In this document: piece after piece, positions 9,277 to 18,511 of the stretch
Layout of the letters: every line of letters begins with the position of its first letter
Position numbering within the stretch: position 1 is the first letter of the stretch
Source of the DNA: Aquibacillus halophilus
GTDB lineage: Bacteria; Bacillota; Bacilli; Bacillales; Amphibacillaceae
Length of the DNA: 64,000 nt
Reading direction: 5' to 3'
Assembly: GCF_009649745.1 (NCBI RefSeq)
Contig: NZ_WJNG01000001.1
Span: forward strand, 186,001-250,000
Position numbers and translations under genes: made by a program
The notes under the pieces: generated by a model
The model's input: the letters and a program-made list of their open reading frames with translations, nothing else
Databases searched by the model: none
What the model was told of the DNA's origin: nothing

Positions 9277-10736
9277 TTGCTCGATAAAACTGAACACTTT
9301 CTGCTCGATTTTACCTCCAATCAGTTATTATTAGAAAGTATAAAAATAGCTGAGGGTTGGAGGATCAGGAAGGTGTTGAAATTAGAAGTGATTGTGGAAG
9401 TTCATCAATTGAAAAAGCAAGGTTTTAAAGTTGCTGCTATCGCTCGTAAATGCAATTTGTCGAGAACAACAGTTTATGAATATCTGGAAAGGGATTTTGA
9501 AGAAGCATGTAGGTGGGTAGATAATTTGAAGATAAGACAGAGAAAACTAGATCCTTTTCAACATCAAATATTAGGTTGGCTAAAGGAACATCCAGATTTA
9601 TCAGCATCCCAAATTTCAGATTGGTTAGATGAGTGCTGCTCCTTTACCGAAGTTGATGACAGTACTGTTCGGGCTTATATCAGAGAATTACGGGAAAAAT
9701 ATCATATACCTAAAACAGTTACATTCCGGAATTACGAAGCAGTGGAAGAACTGCCAAAGGGAAAACAAATGCAAGTAGATTTTGGAGAAATAAAGATTAA
9801 AACGTTTGAAGGAAAATGGATAAAAATTTATGTAATTGCCTTTGTCCTTTCTCACTCACGTTATAAATATGCTGAGTGGCAGGAACGACCTTTTAATACT
9901 CGTGATGTTCTTCGTTGTTATGAAAATGCCTTTGAGTATTACGGAGGCAGGACAGACGAAATTGAATATGATCAAGATAAGTTGATGACTGTAAGTGAAA
10001 ATGGAGGCGATATCATATATACGGAAGAGTTTCAAGCTTATAAACAGCAGAGAGGTTTTTTAATTTATCTATGTAAAGCAGCAGACCCAGAATCTAAAGG
10101 AAAAATTGAAAATGTTGTGAAATTCGTTAAGAACAATTTTGCGAAAAATCGAGTGTTTCATCAAATAGATAGTTGGAATGAACAGTGTCTAGCATGGCTT
10201 GAAAGAAAAGGAAACTACCAAGTTCACAATACAATAAAAAAGAGACCCTTCGAAGTGTTTGCCCTGGAAAAGCCAACTTACGAAAAATCTCCTCCCTACT
10301 CTCTTTCGAGAGTAACGTATAACAAGAACTGTGCATAAGGACAATATTATCAAATATAAATCGAATCGTTATTCGGTTCCACTTGGAACCTATAAGCCAC
10401 ATGGTGAGAATACGGTCTATGTTCGCATCGAAGAAGACGAAATTATTATCGAAAAGACACCTGGAGGTGTACCAATAGCTACTCATCCTCTTTCTAGGGG
10501 AAAAGGCCAGTTGATTAAAAATACACATCACTCTAGTGACAGATCAAAAGGAATTGGAGCGTATATGGAGTGCCAATGATTTTCATGATGTCGCAAAACA
10601 TTTAGCAAGAACTCAAGAAGAGATTACTATTCTTCCATCTGATATTCCGACAATAGAAATGACCTCGATCCATTATAAAGATAAAGCATCTGTAAGAGAA
10701 CTAGATGGATATCTTAAAATTTTAGGAGGCATGTAA
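9277..10736 (+). pseudogene. istA: IS21 transposase IstA, two frameshifts
   Basis: The first frame (9277-10338) gives the helix-turn-helix region and the integrase core, with QMQVDFGE, then EYDQDK and ESKGKIE as the probable catalytic acids. Near 10300-10335 the reading frame shifts (continuing as KYKSNRYSVPLGTYKPHG), and again near 10540-10580 (continuing as LERIWSANDFHD). It ends at 10736 one base before istB. The restored protein would be about 485 residues, normal for IstA. Confidence 0.85.
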
Positions 10737-10737
10737 G

Positions 10738-11505
10738 TTGGAATATTCAGTAGAGAGTTTACAAAGAAAGCTGCATCAACTAAGAATGTCAGAAACGTCA
10801 AAAGAACTTCCAGGTTTTTTAAGGAAAGCAGAATCCAACTCATGGACTTATCAGGAATTTCTTAGGGAATTACTTTCGTACGAAGAAAAGCGTCGTGAAG
10901 AAAAAATGATAGAAAAACACTTGAAGTGGGCAAAGTTCCCTTATCAAAAAGGTCTTGATGAATTTAATCTTAAAGAACTTCCATCGCTTAGTACGAGACA
11001 ATTAAGACAACTCAAAGAGCTTACATGGTTGGAAGAGTCTTTCAATCTACTATTTTTGGGCCCACCTGGAGTGGGCAAAACGCATATTTCTATTGGCTTA
11101 GGATTAGAGGCAATCAATAAGGGACATCGCGTATCATTTGTATCTATGGGGGAATTAGTGCCTTTATTAAAAAGTGAGGACTTTCTTCGAAAGTCTCAAC
11201 TACAGATGAAACGTATTAGAGAAGCTGATCTGGTCATAATTGATGATTTAATGTACATGGCGATGGACCAAAATGAGGCAAATTTATTTTTCCATCTTGT
11301 AAATCATCTTTATGAACGAAGTTCTATCATATTAACATCAAATAAAGGACCAGAGGAATGGGGAGAATTGTTAGGGGATCAAGGAATAACAACGGCGATT
11401 TTAGATCGCCTTCTCCACCGTTCTGAAGTCATCCATTTTGATGGATCAAGTCACAGAATTAAATATCGAGAGTCCCTTTTTCAAGCGAAAAGTGTTCAAA
11501 ATTAA
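10738..11505 (+). CDS. istB: IS21 helper ATPase IstB
   Basis: This is a 255-residue DnaC/DnaA-like AAA+ ATPase that selects targets and stimulates IstA. Walker A is GPPGVGKTHIS (near residue 108) and Walker B is LVIIDDLMY (near 165). Full length with no disruption. The start is a TTG with GGAGG eight bases upstream, immediately after the istA stop. With istA broken it has no obvious partner in this copy. Confidence 0.9.
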   Translation: MEYSVESLQRKLHQLRMSETSKELPGFLRKAESNSWTYQEFLRELLSYEEKRREEKMIEKHLKWAKFPYQKGLDEFNLKELPSLSTRQLRQLKELTWLEESFNLLFLGPPGVGKTHISIGLGLEAINKGHRVSFVSMGELVPLLKSEDFLRKSQLQMKRIREADLVIIDDLMYMAMDQNEANLFFHLVNHLYERSSIILTSNKGPEEWGELLGDQGITTAILDRLLHRSEVIHFDGSSHRIKYRESLFQAKSVQN

Positions 11506-11774
11506 TGAGCAGAAAGTGTTCAGAACTACTTGACGGTTACATCCCCTCATCGTGTAACTCCAATATCTTTTGATAATGGATCATAAAAAAATACCTCCAT
11601 ATAAAAAATGTCACACCCGAGGTGTGCCCATTAATTATACAAAGGTATAATATGGTAAATGAATGGCATTTACTGGTACATTCTTTGTCATTCGGTGGTA
11701 AAAACTATGTCAGAGGTGGTACATTTCAGTGGCCGTAATCACAATTCAAGGTTAAGTACACAATCACTTCTATT

Positions 11775-12569
11775 TTGTCTGCCCTAGAAGTGCCACGTTC
11801 TACATTTTATCGTTGGATGAATATCGGAATCACCTATCGGAATCCACATGAAGATCTCATTATAGAACTATGCAAAAAATACAAGTATCGATGTGGTCAC
11901 CGTAATATTAAAAAGTTGTTGAAGCGCGATCATAAAATTGAATTACACCGAAATACAGTACAGAAAATCATGCAAAAACACAATGTACAGTGTAGAGTGA
12001 AACCAAAGCGAAAATGGAAATGACAAGGGGAATCTGAAGTAATAGCACCGAACATTCTACAACGTGACTTTACTGCTTCTAAACCAAATGAAAAATGGGT
12101 AACGGATATTACGTATATCCAATATGGGAGCGAAACCTTATATGTTTCATCTATTATGGACTTGTATAATAATGAAATCATTGCATATAAGCTGTATAAC
12201 CATCAACAGACACCACTGGTGATTGATACGCTCGAAGAGGCATTAATTAATCGTCAATATCCAGAAGGTGTCATTCTTCATTCAGACCAGGGGAGTGTTT
12301 ATACATCATATGCCTATCAGAATAACGCGAAGAAAAACCATTTTGTCAGCAGTATGTCAAGACGAGGAAATTGTTGGGATAATGCCGTAATTGAATCCTT
12401 TCATTCTAGTTTAAAGTCAGAGGAATTTCAGTATATTAAATTCAATTCTTTATCCAACTTTAATGTTGTTGAAAAAGTGGATGAATACATTAAACATTAT
12501 AACAAGGAAAGAATTCAAGAAAAATTAGACTACCTTACGCCAAAAGAATTTGGCGTCGTGGCAGCCTAA
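11775..12569 (+). pseudogene. IS3-family transposase OrfB, premature stop
   Basis: The first part (11775-12023) carries the HTH_21-like segment (RSTFYRWM, then YGHRNIKK-type text). An in-frame TGA at 12021-12023 interrupts it. The same frame then continues through the rve/DDE integrase core: WVTDITYI, HSDQGSVYTS and the glutamate in NAVIESFHSSLKSE, finishing with LDYLTPKEF. A single nonsense change separates the halves. No orfA is visible upstream, so the element is also truncated on the left. Confidence 0.85.
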
Positions 12570-12619
12570 AATAGGTGTTTTATATGTGTCTCATATCGCT
12601 ATGTCAGTCCAATAATTAC

Positions 12620-12640
12620 TCTTTTGGTTTAGCAGTTACA
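12620..12640 (-). mobile_element. Isolated IS21-type terminal sequence
   Basis: Read on the minus strand, TGTAACTGCTAAACCAAAAG matches the left end of the IS21 at 9248 (TGTAACTGCTAAACTAAAA) in opposite orientation. It abuts the broken rmlA exactly at the TGTAAC tip. It appears to be the only surviving end of a second IS21 copy that cut rmlA. Confidence 0.6.
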
Positions 12641-12757
12641 TGAAAGTGGGTAGTATATCATCGGTTTGTCATAAACAGGTAATAATTGTTTACTAATTAC
12701 CCTTGTTAAAGGATATAAACGCGTCCCACTTCCACCTGCTAAAACGATACCCTTCAT
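12641..12757 (-). pseudogene. rmlA: rmlA/rfbA, N-terminal stub
   Basis: From ATG at 12757, with GAAAGGTG as ribosome site, the frame reads [20 protein letters not shown], then [17 protein letters not shown]. That is the nucleotide-binding N-terminus of glucose-1-phosphate thymidylyltransferase. It is cut after about 38 codons by the IS21 end at 12640. The capsule locus once extended further in this direction and could have made a dTDP-sugar such as dTDP-rhamnose. Confidence 0.85.
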
Positions 12758-12822
12758 ATGGTAATTCACCTTTCTTTTTATAATTCTATTATTTACCTAT
12801 TCTTAATTGTTTAAGTCACAAA

Positions 12823-14232
12823 TTATCTTTTTAAAATTATATTTTTAATAGTATTACTTTTCCAAAAAACATACAGAGCTCCAATTAAAATTAATAATAA
12901 TAGTAAATAGCGAAGCAACGCATTATCAAAAATAAGCGATATCCCTAATCCACTTAGAGTTGTAATAAGTAACGCTAAGAATATAAAAACGTTATTATAT
13001 AACTTAACTTTCAATATTATTATTGTTGATAGATAGTGAAAAAGCATTAATCCAAAGTAACTTATCATTGTAGTATAAGCAGCAGCCATATATCCGTATT
13101 TTGGTATAAAAATAATATTTAATATTACATTAATGATAGATGCAATTATTGTTCCTACTGCAATTAATGATGTTTTCTTTAAATATAATTCAATATTTGA
13201 ATAATGGGAATAAAGGAATTGACATAAAATACCAATAACGATTGGTGGTACAGCCCATTTACCATCTAGATAACTTTTAGTTCCTAAAATCATCAAAGCT
13301 TCGGGAGTAATAATTATACACCCAATCGCCATAAAGCAACCTAATATCACAAGTGGTTTTATTGCTTTATTTATTGCAGCAAACTCATTTAAATTAAACT
13401 TATCATAAAACCAAGGAAGCCACGCCTGATTAATTGCCCCTGTGACAATAAGCAATAATGAGGCATAAGAGTAAGCAAGGCTGTAGATACCAGTAGCTGT
13501 ATCATCAATATATTCTCTGATCATTATTCTATCTGATTGGATAAGGATTATCATAGATAATGAGTGAGCTATCATTGGAACTGAAATTTTCAATGCATAC
13601 TTCCAGTATTCTTTATTTATAAATGTGAATCCCTTTATTATGAACTTAAAATAAAAATATACACTTAAAACGAAAATAGGGATTAAAGTACCAAAGATTT
13701 TTCCATAATAACGATTTTCATCGAAAATACTAATCAATGAAATTGATAATACAACAGTTGAAACTGAAATGATTAATGATAATAAAATGTTCTGCTTATA
13801 TTCATATTGGTACCGATAATAGCTTTGAGCATATGCTAAGGAAGGTGAGAAAATTAAAAATATAAACATTATATAGACCAATGGCTTATCAAAATTTAAT
13901 GTGTTGGATACTGGTTCAATAAATATCATAACAAGAATAAATATAAGTCCTGCAAAAGAACTAGATAAAGTTTGTATGGAACAAATATAATTGTATAATC
14001 TATTAGAGTAATCAAGCTTTGCTCGCCCTAAGCTATAAACTAAACTTAACGTAACTAAAGCTGTTAGAATTTGTAGCCAAGAAGTAAATGTGTACGCAGT
14101 ACCATAGTCAGAAGGTGACAACATTCTTGTGTAAATTGGAGTTGCTAATATAGAAATTGCTTGTATAAGTATACTCGATAATGTATACCATATACCTGCT
14201 TTAAATGCTTTTTCACTTATATTTTTGCTCAT
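12823..14232 (-). CDS. wzx: Wzx-type polysaccharide flippase
   Basis: A 469-residue integral membrane protein of the MATE/polysaccharide-transporter superfamily, with about 12-14 hydrophobic helices throughout. The opening AFKAGIWYTLSSILIQAISILATPIYTRMLSPSDYG has the PIYTR(M/L)L-P-DYG signature of oligosaccharide flippases. It would move the undecaprenyl-linked repeat unit across the membrane for Wzy polymerisation. It is the last complete gene of the locus. A 341-base gap separates it from the reductase gene upstream, so it may have its own promoter. Confidence 0.9.
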   Translation of the reverse strand: MSKNISEKAFKAGIWYTLSSILIQAISILATPIYTRMLSPSDYGTAYTFTSWLQILTALVTLSLVYSLGRAKLDYSNRLYNYICSIQTLSSSFAGLIFILVMIFIEPVSNTLNFDKPLVYIMFIFLIFSPSLAYAQSYYRYQYEYKQNILLSLIISVSTVVLSISLISIFDENRYYGKIFGTLIPIFVLSVYFYFKFIIKGFTFINKEYWKYALKISVPMIAHSLSMIILIQSDRIMIREYIDDTATGIYSLAYSYASLLLIVTGAINQAWLPWFYDKFNLNEFAAINKAIKPLVILGCFMAIGCIIITPEALMILGTKSYLDGKWAVPPIVIGILCQFLYSHYSNIELYLKKTSLIAVGTIIASIINVILNIIFIPKYGYMAAAYTTMISYFGLMLFHYLSTIIILKVKLYNNVFIFLALLITTLSGLGISLIFDNALLRYLLLLLILIGALYVFWKSNTIKNIILKR

Positions 14233-14573
14233 AATCTACCATCCACGATAATCAATATTCTTTATTTTCATACCCTCATCCTGTACCGAAATGCAATTGT
14301 AATTTCCACTTAATTCCTCTCAAAAAGAAAAAAATTTAGCAAACTCTACTACATTATCTCAAGCTTGATAATAATTTATTTATATAAATATAACTACGTA
14401 GTAATTTCGTTTTTACATTTTCAATAACGATTTTTACTAGAATAAAATATATGCGAATTTATATGCCCATTCCTAGAGATTTCCCAACTTATTGTATTTC
14501 AAAAGAATTTTTTAAAAATGATTACAATAATTTAAACAAAAGCACCGTAATATTAACCATAAAAATAGGTTTT
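14233..14573. other. AT-rich gap between the reductase gene and wzx
   Basis: No ORF with a ribosome site is visible. The stretch is strongly AT-rich. A promoter for wzx is likely somewhere here, but none is convincing enough to place. Confidence 0.4.
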
Positions 14574-15299
14574 CTATATAGTTCCATTATCAACATGAAT
14601 TACTGTTCCTGTAATAGATCGTGATTTATCCGATAATAAAAACACTACAGAACTTGCAACACTCCCCACATCAGTCTCTTTTTTCATTGATGTTCTTTTA
14701 TATATACGATCTTTCTGTTCATTTGAGAGAGATGCACTCATTGATGTTTCCATAAAACCTGGTACAACACAGTTTGAACGGATTCCTTTGCTTCCCCATT
14801 CTCTAGCTGTATTTTTAGAAAATGCCTCCATAGCACCTTTAGTTGCAGCATACATACTTAATCCTTTATAACCTGTATGCGCACTAACAGATGATATATG
14901 GACTATTGAACCTTCAATTTTATTAAGTAGCATATCTCTGATTGCATATTTAGTTAGATGCATTGATGAAAATACATTGACTTTAAACATACGCTCTAAG
15001 CTCTCAACATTTAAGTTAGATATAATATCATCATATGCTAATGCGGAGTTATTTACCAAACCATAAATTGGACCTATTTTACGTATGTGTTTTGTATAAA
15101 GTTCTTTTATATCCATAACTTTCTCCAAATCGAAAGATAGATGTTTAAATCTTTTTGGATACATATCTATTAATTCTAGGACTGATTGCTCATTAGATCG
15201 ACTGATACCAATTACTCCATATTCACTATCTGACAATATCTGCTTAACAATTTCTTTACCAAGCCCTTTAGAATCACCTGTAACAATTATCCATTTCAT
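14574..15299 (-). CDS. FabG-like short-chain dehydrogenase/reductase in an acyl-modification module
   Basis: 241 residues with the classical SDR layout: TGDSKGLG cofactor motif at the N-terminus, NNSALAYDD (NAG-like), the catalytic serine in HISSVSAH and the YxxxK motif in MYAATKGAMEAFSK. The C-terminal FLLSDKSRSITGTVIHVDNG is typical of FabG/3-oxoacyl reductase-like members. Its start overlaps the stop of the acyl ligase by four bases (ATGA), so the two are translationally coupled. The neighbourhood (ACP, ligase, acyltransferase) suggests it reduces a 3-oxoacyl group to 3-hydroxyacyl. A PtmA-like role in nonulosonate synthesis, as in Campylobacter clusters, is the alternative. Confidence 0.8.
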   Translation of the reverse strand: MKWIIVTGDSKGLGKEIVKQILSDSEYGVIGISRSNEQSVLELIDMYPKRFKHLSFDLEKVMDIKELYTKHIRKIGPIYGLVNNSALAYDDIISNLNVESLERMFKVNVFSSMHLTKYAIRDMLLNKIEGSIVHISSVSAHTGYKGLSMYAATKGAMEAFSKNTAREWGSKGIRSNCVVPGFMETSMSASLSNEQKDRIYKRTSMKKETDVGSVASSVVFLLSDKSRSITGTVIHVDNGTI

Positions 15300-16543
15300 T
15301 TTCTGACCTTCTTTCCCGTCCGAGTTCTAGGAATTTCTTCTATAAACTTTATTATTCTTGGAACCTTCCATTCTTGTAGATGTTTAGTTGCATATCTTTT
15401 TAAATTCTTTTTTAATTCCATTTCATCATAATTTTCATCTTTAACCACATCTACTACTAGTATTTCACCTGTTACTTTATTTTTTTTTGACTTAACTACT
15501 AAATCTATAACTCCCTCAACTTTAATTAACGTATTTTCCACTTCTAAAGGGTTTACTTTATATCCACCTACATTTACCACATCTGACTTCCTTGAAATAA
15601 AATTGAAGTGATTACTATCCAATTGATAAACAATGTCTCCCGTATTAAACCAATCACCCTCTAAAGTAAAAGAATCCGAATTACCCAATAAACTCTTATG
15701 AATTAACAATTCATTAGCTTCATTTATTCTAACAAAATCTCTAATAGATTCAGGTATTTCAAAATTTTCTCCATTAGCGACGAATAGGCTTCCAGCTTCT
15801 GTAGAAGCATAAATATTTCTAATTAATACATTGGGGAATATCATTTTAATTTTATTTTCCAAACTTGGATCGTACTTTTCTCCACCGAAGGTTACCCTTT
15901 TAACAGATTTGTATATATTACCTTGTAAATATGGAAAAACATTTCTGTAAAAAGTTGAGGTAGCAGATACATTCGTTATTTGATATTTCTGGATTAAATC
16001 CGATAAGTTTTTTTGTTGACCACTAAATGTATAGACTATAGTGTTTTGATTCAAAAGGGCTTGAAAAAACACCTGCAATCCAGCAATATGAGTAGGGTTA
16101 TAAGCAAAAGCCCATACATTACATTTAAATCTTTCACCAATCTTTACATTTCTAGTTAATGTTTTCAGAGTATGGGTAACCTTTTTTGGTCTGCCAGTTG
16201 TACCTGATGTATATAAAGATAAAGACCAATCTTTTGACATTAAAATTTTATCTAGTAAGGAATTATAATCATCAATTTTCACTCTATTAGTTATATTCTC
16301 ATAATTTGAGAATACTTTTGTGTCTACCCCTACCTCTTTAAGTTCTGTATCAGAAAAGTCACCATCTAATATTTCTATTGAATAATTATATATAAGGCTG
16401 TGAATAATTGATAAAAATATCCAATATGGATTATTATCATTGATATAAATATAGGGATTAAAATTTCCTTTTGTATTTATATCGTCAATTAACTGAGAAT
16501 AAGTATACTCATTACCGGCACATATTAGAAATTTCTTATCCAT
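15296..16543 (-). CDS. AMP-forming acyl-CoA/acyl-ACP ligase (ANL family)
   Basis: An acyl-activating enzyme of 415 residues, shorter than the usual 500-550 and with a reduced N-domain. The ANL core motifs are all present: LYTSGTTGRPKKV (P-loop), YASTEAGSL, WFNTGDIV, RKSDVVNVGGYKVNPLEVEN and the C-terminal lysine motif RTRTGKKVRK. ATG at 16543 is chosen because GGAAAGGAAG precedes it; the frame stays open to 16567 and overlaps the ACP gene. Directly after an ACP gene, it probably adenylates a short carboxylic acid and loads it on that ACP. The acid cannot be predicted from these motifs. Confidence 0.8.
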   Translation of the reverse strand: MDKKFLICAGNEYTYSQLIDDINTKGNFNPYIYINDNNPYWIFLSIIHSLIYNYSIEILDGDFSDTELKEVGVDTKVFSNYENITNRVKIDDYNSLLDKILMSKDWSLSLYTSGTTGRPKKVTHTLKTLTRNVKIGERFKCNVWAFAYNPTHIAGLQVFFQALLNQNTIVYTFSGQQKNLSDLIQKYQITNVSATSTFYRNVFPYLQGNIYKSVKRVTFGGEKYDPSLENKIKMIFPNVLIRNIYASTEAGSLFVANGENFEIPESIRDFVRINEANELLIHKSLLGNSDSFTLEGDWFNTGDIVYQLDSNHFNFISRKSDVVNVGGYKVNPLEVENTLIKVEGVIDLVVKSKKNKVTGEILVVDVVKDENYDEMELKKNLKRYATKHLQEWKVPRIIKFIEEIPRTRTGKKVRK

Positions 16544-16544
16544 A

Positions 16545-16772
16545 TTACTTCCTTTCCAGCTTTTCAATTACTTCCCCAAATGTTGTTACAATTCCATCCT
16601 CAAAAATATCTACACCGAACTCATCTTCTAACCTTACAGTTAATTCTGCTAACATCAAAGAATCCAGGTTAAAATCATCACGTAAGGACATTGAAAGGTT
16701 AACATTATCAACCTTTTCTAACCCACTCTCTTCTAGCATTTCATTAATTATCATTGCTACTTTTCTAGTCAT
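16545..16772 (-). CDS. Acyl carrier protein
   Basis: A 75-residue acidic helical protein with the phosphopantetheine motif DSL (Ser38) in the context DFNLDSLMLAEL and a second conserved stretch EDEFGVDI. This is a specialised ACP, not the housekeeping AcpP, which normally lies with fabF/fabG. It lies one base upstream of the ligase gene and 40 bases downstream of the NeuD-like acyltransferase gene. It probably carries the acyl group used to decorate a sugar. Confidence 0.9.
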   Translation of the reverse strand: MTRKVAMIINEMLEESGLEKVDNVNLSMSLRDDFNLDSLMLAELTVRLEDEFGVDIFEDGIVTTFGEVIEKLERK

Positions 16773-16812
16773 TTTACTTCCTCCTTAGTTAATAATAACC
16801 TCTATTTATATA

Positions 16813-17451
16813 TTAGCCAAAAATCTTTTTTACCTTACCTGGAACACCATAAACAAAAGAATATGGTTTGGTATTATACATTGCAACTGAATTTGCACTA
16901 ATTTTAGACTCTTTCCCTATATTTTTATGAGCAGTAATAGTTGAATGTGTTCCCATGAAAACTGCCTCTTCTAAAGTAGAGAAACCATTTACTGTTGCAT
17001 AAGGTGATAATATGGAATATTTTCCAATTTTCGAATCATGACCCACCGATGAATAAAAGTTCATCATTACAAAGTCCCCAATTACAACATTGTCACTTAC
17101 TGTTGCAAAGGGACCTATAACAACCCCTTCTCCAATTTTTGCAGTATTAAAGATAACTGCAGTTGGATGTATCAGAGTTAAGAATTTTGCACCTTTCTCT
17201 TTTAATATGGGAACTATTTCTTGTCTTTTTTCTATACTTCCAATAGCAAAAATAAATCGATCGTTTTCTTGAATCTCGTAAGTGTACTCATTTCCTAAGA
17301 TATTTGCGTCAATATCAAAATTATCTAAATCACTTGGATTAGTTGAAAGAAAGCCTTTTATTTTATACTTGTCCTCAGAATATATACATTTTGTATATTG
17401 ATATATCTCTCTTCCGAAGCCACCTGCTCCAACAATAACTACGTTATACAT
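16813..17451 (-). CDS. NeuD/PglD-like sugar acyltransferase
   Basis: 212 residues with an N-terminal Rossmann-like sugar-nucleotide-binding part (VVIVGAGGFGREIYQYT) and a C-terminal left-handed beta-helix built of hexapeptide repeats (KIGEGVVIGPFATVSDNVVIGDFV). This is the layout of NeuD, PglD and LegH-type N- or O-acetyltransferases. GH at VGHDSKIG supplies the likely catalytic histidine. The start has AGGAGGAA upstream. Between legF and the ACP gene, it is the best candidate for the N-acyltransferase of the nonulosonate precursor. It may use acyl-ACP or acyl-CoA other than acetyl-CoA. Confidence 0.85.
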   Translation of the reverse strand: MYNVVIVGAGGFGREIYQYTKCIYSEDKYKIKGFLSTNPSDLDNFDIDANILGNEYTYEIQENDRFIFAIGSIEKRQEIVPILKEKGAKFLTLIHPTAVIFNTAKIGEGVVIGPFATVSDNVVIGDFVMMNFYSSVGHDSKIGKYSILSPYATVNGFSTLEEAVFMGTHSTITAHKNIGKESKISANSVAMYNTKPYSFVYGVPGKVKKIFG

Positions 17452-17796
17452 TTAGTAGTTCCTCCTGGTTATGTTTAAGTTATGTGAAAATTCACCTTAA
17501 GTACTTCTTCTATACCATCTTTAATCTTAATGAATAATTTTAGCTAGTCGACCTTTTTAAAATTTAAGAAAATTCTCTAATGAACTCTTAATTTAATACC
17601 TTATACTATTTAAATTAAAAGGAACATTTCACTTAATAATAATTAGTAGACTACAAACTAATACCATTTAGTTGTGTGAAAAAACATATCCTTTACTAAA
17701 TATCAATGGAGCAAAAAAATACTTACTCGCATTAACATGCTTACAAATTCCTATCCTATTCAAGCCAATTAATATTCTCAAACTTTTGGCATATGC
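17452..17796. other. AT-rich gap before legF's stop, no gene
   Basis: No ORF with a ribosome site is visible. It may contain a separate promoter for the acyltransferase-ACP-ligase-reductase group, which would make that group its own transcription unit. Confidence 0.35.
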
Positions 17797-18486
17797 TTAG
17801 TAATTTTGACTTAATAATATTTCGGCTATCTTAAAATCAATGATAGTGTCAATATCAACTGAGAACTCTTTTTTCATAACATAAGGATATGTCCTGTCTG
17901 TATAATAGCTAGTTTGCTCTTTTAGAATACTATATTTTAATATAAAAATAGCACCATTAGGAATATAGGTCTTCTCAAATTCTTGTCTATTTAAGTTATT
18001 TTTACTATTTTCGATTAAATAGTCTACTAAAATACCTTGTTGATTGATTTTCTTATACCAATCTGGGGGATGCTCTGCTTCTGTGACTGAAATAACAGAA
18101 TCAGCTCCCTTTTCATAATAAGTTTCTACTGCTTTATTAATATCATCAGTGCTCCTTAATGGCGATGTAGGTTGAAGTACTATAAAATTATCAATAGAAC
18201 TTTCAGAATGCTTATTTAACTTTTCTATAGTGTAAAGGTATACATCACGAGCTTTTGCATTATCGCCAGCCAAGTTTTGGGGCCTTAAAAATGGTACCTC
18301 TGCACCGTACTTTTTTCCTATTTCAGCAATTTCTTTATCATCTGTAGATAAAATAATTCTATCTATATATTTAGATTCTCTTGCAGCCATTATTGTATAA
18401 TATATTAAGGGTTTTCCGTTTAGTAACTTTACATTTTTTCGTGGTAAACCCTTAGATCCACCTCTTGCTGGAATAATTGCTATCAA
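17797..18486 (-). CDS. legF: CMP-nonulosonate (legionaminate-type) cytidylyltransferase
   Basis: 229 residues. The N-terminus IAIIPARGGSKGLPRKNVKLLNGKPLIYYTI is the signature of the CMP-sialate/CMP-legionaminate synthetase family, and LQPTSPLRSTDDI is the second conserved block. It activates the free nonulosonate with CTP for transfer. The TTG start at 18486 has a GGGG-rich ribosome site. It follows legI by 25 bases. The specific sugar (legionaminate or another nonulosonate) is inferred from the neighbouring legB/legC/ptmE. Confidence 0.9.
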   Translation of the reverse strand: MIAIIPARGGSKGLPRKNVKLLNGKPLIYYTIMAARESKYIDRIILSTDDKEIAEIGKKYGAEVPFLRPQNLAGDNAKARDVYLYTIEKLNKHSESSIDNFIVLQPTSPLRSTDDINKAVETYYEKGADSVISVTEAEHPPDWYKKINQQGILVDYLIENSKNNLNRQEFEKTYIPNGAIFILKYSILKEQTSYYTDRTYPYVMKKEFSVDIDTIIDFKIAEILLSQNY

Positions 18487-18511
18487 AGTTCCCTACCCCT
18501 TTTTATTTTTC

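Larger units (their letters stand above)
9248..11541 (+). mobile_element. IS21-family insertion sequence (about 2.29 kb)
   Basis: The ends match in inverted orientation: TGTAACTGCTAAAC at 9248 and its counterpart ...GACGGTTACA ending at 11541. Inside both ends are repeated boxes of the CTGAACACTTTCTGCTC type, the multiple terminal repeats expected for IS21. Length and the istA-istB order fit the family. No clear target-site duplication is visible between the left flank (comM copy B) and the right flank, suggesting a later deletion. istA is frameshifted, so this copy should not transpose by itself. Confidence 0.85.

Noticed and set aside
16471-16788. Plus-strand frame opposite the ACP gene
   Set aside because: It is a shadow of the ACP and ligase genes on the minus strand.
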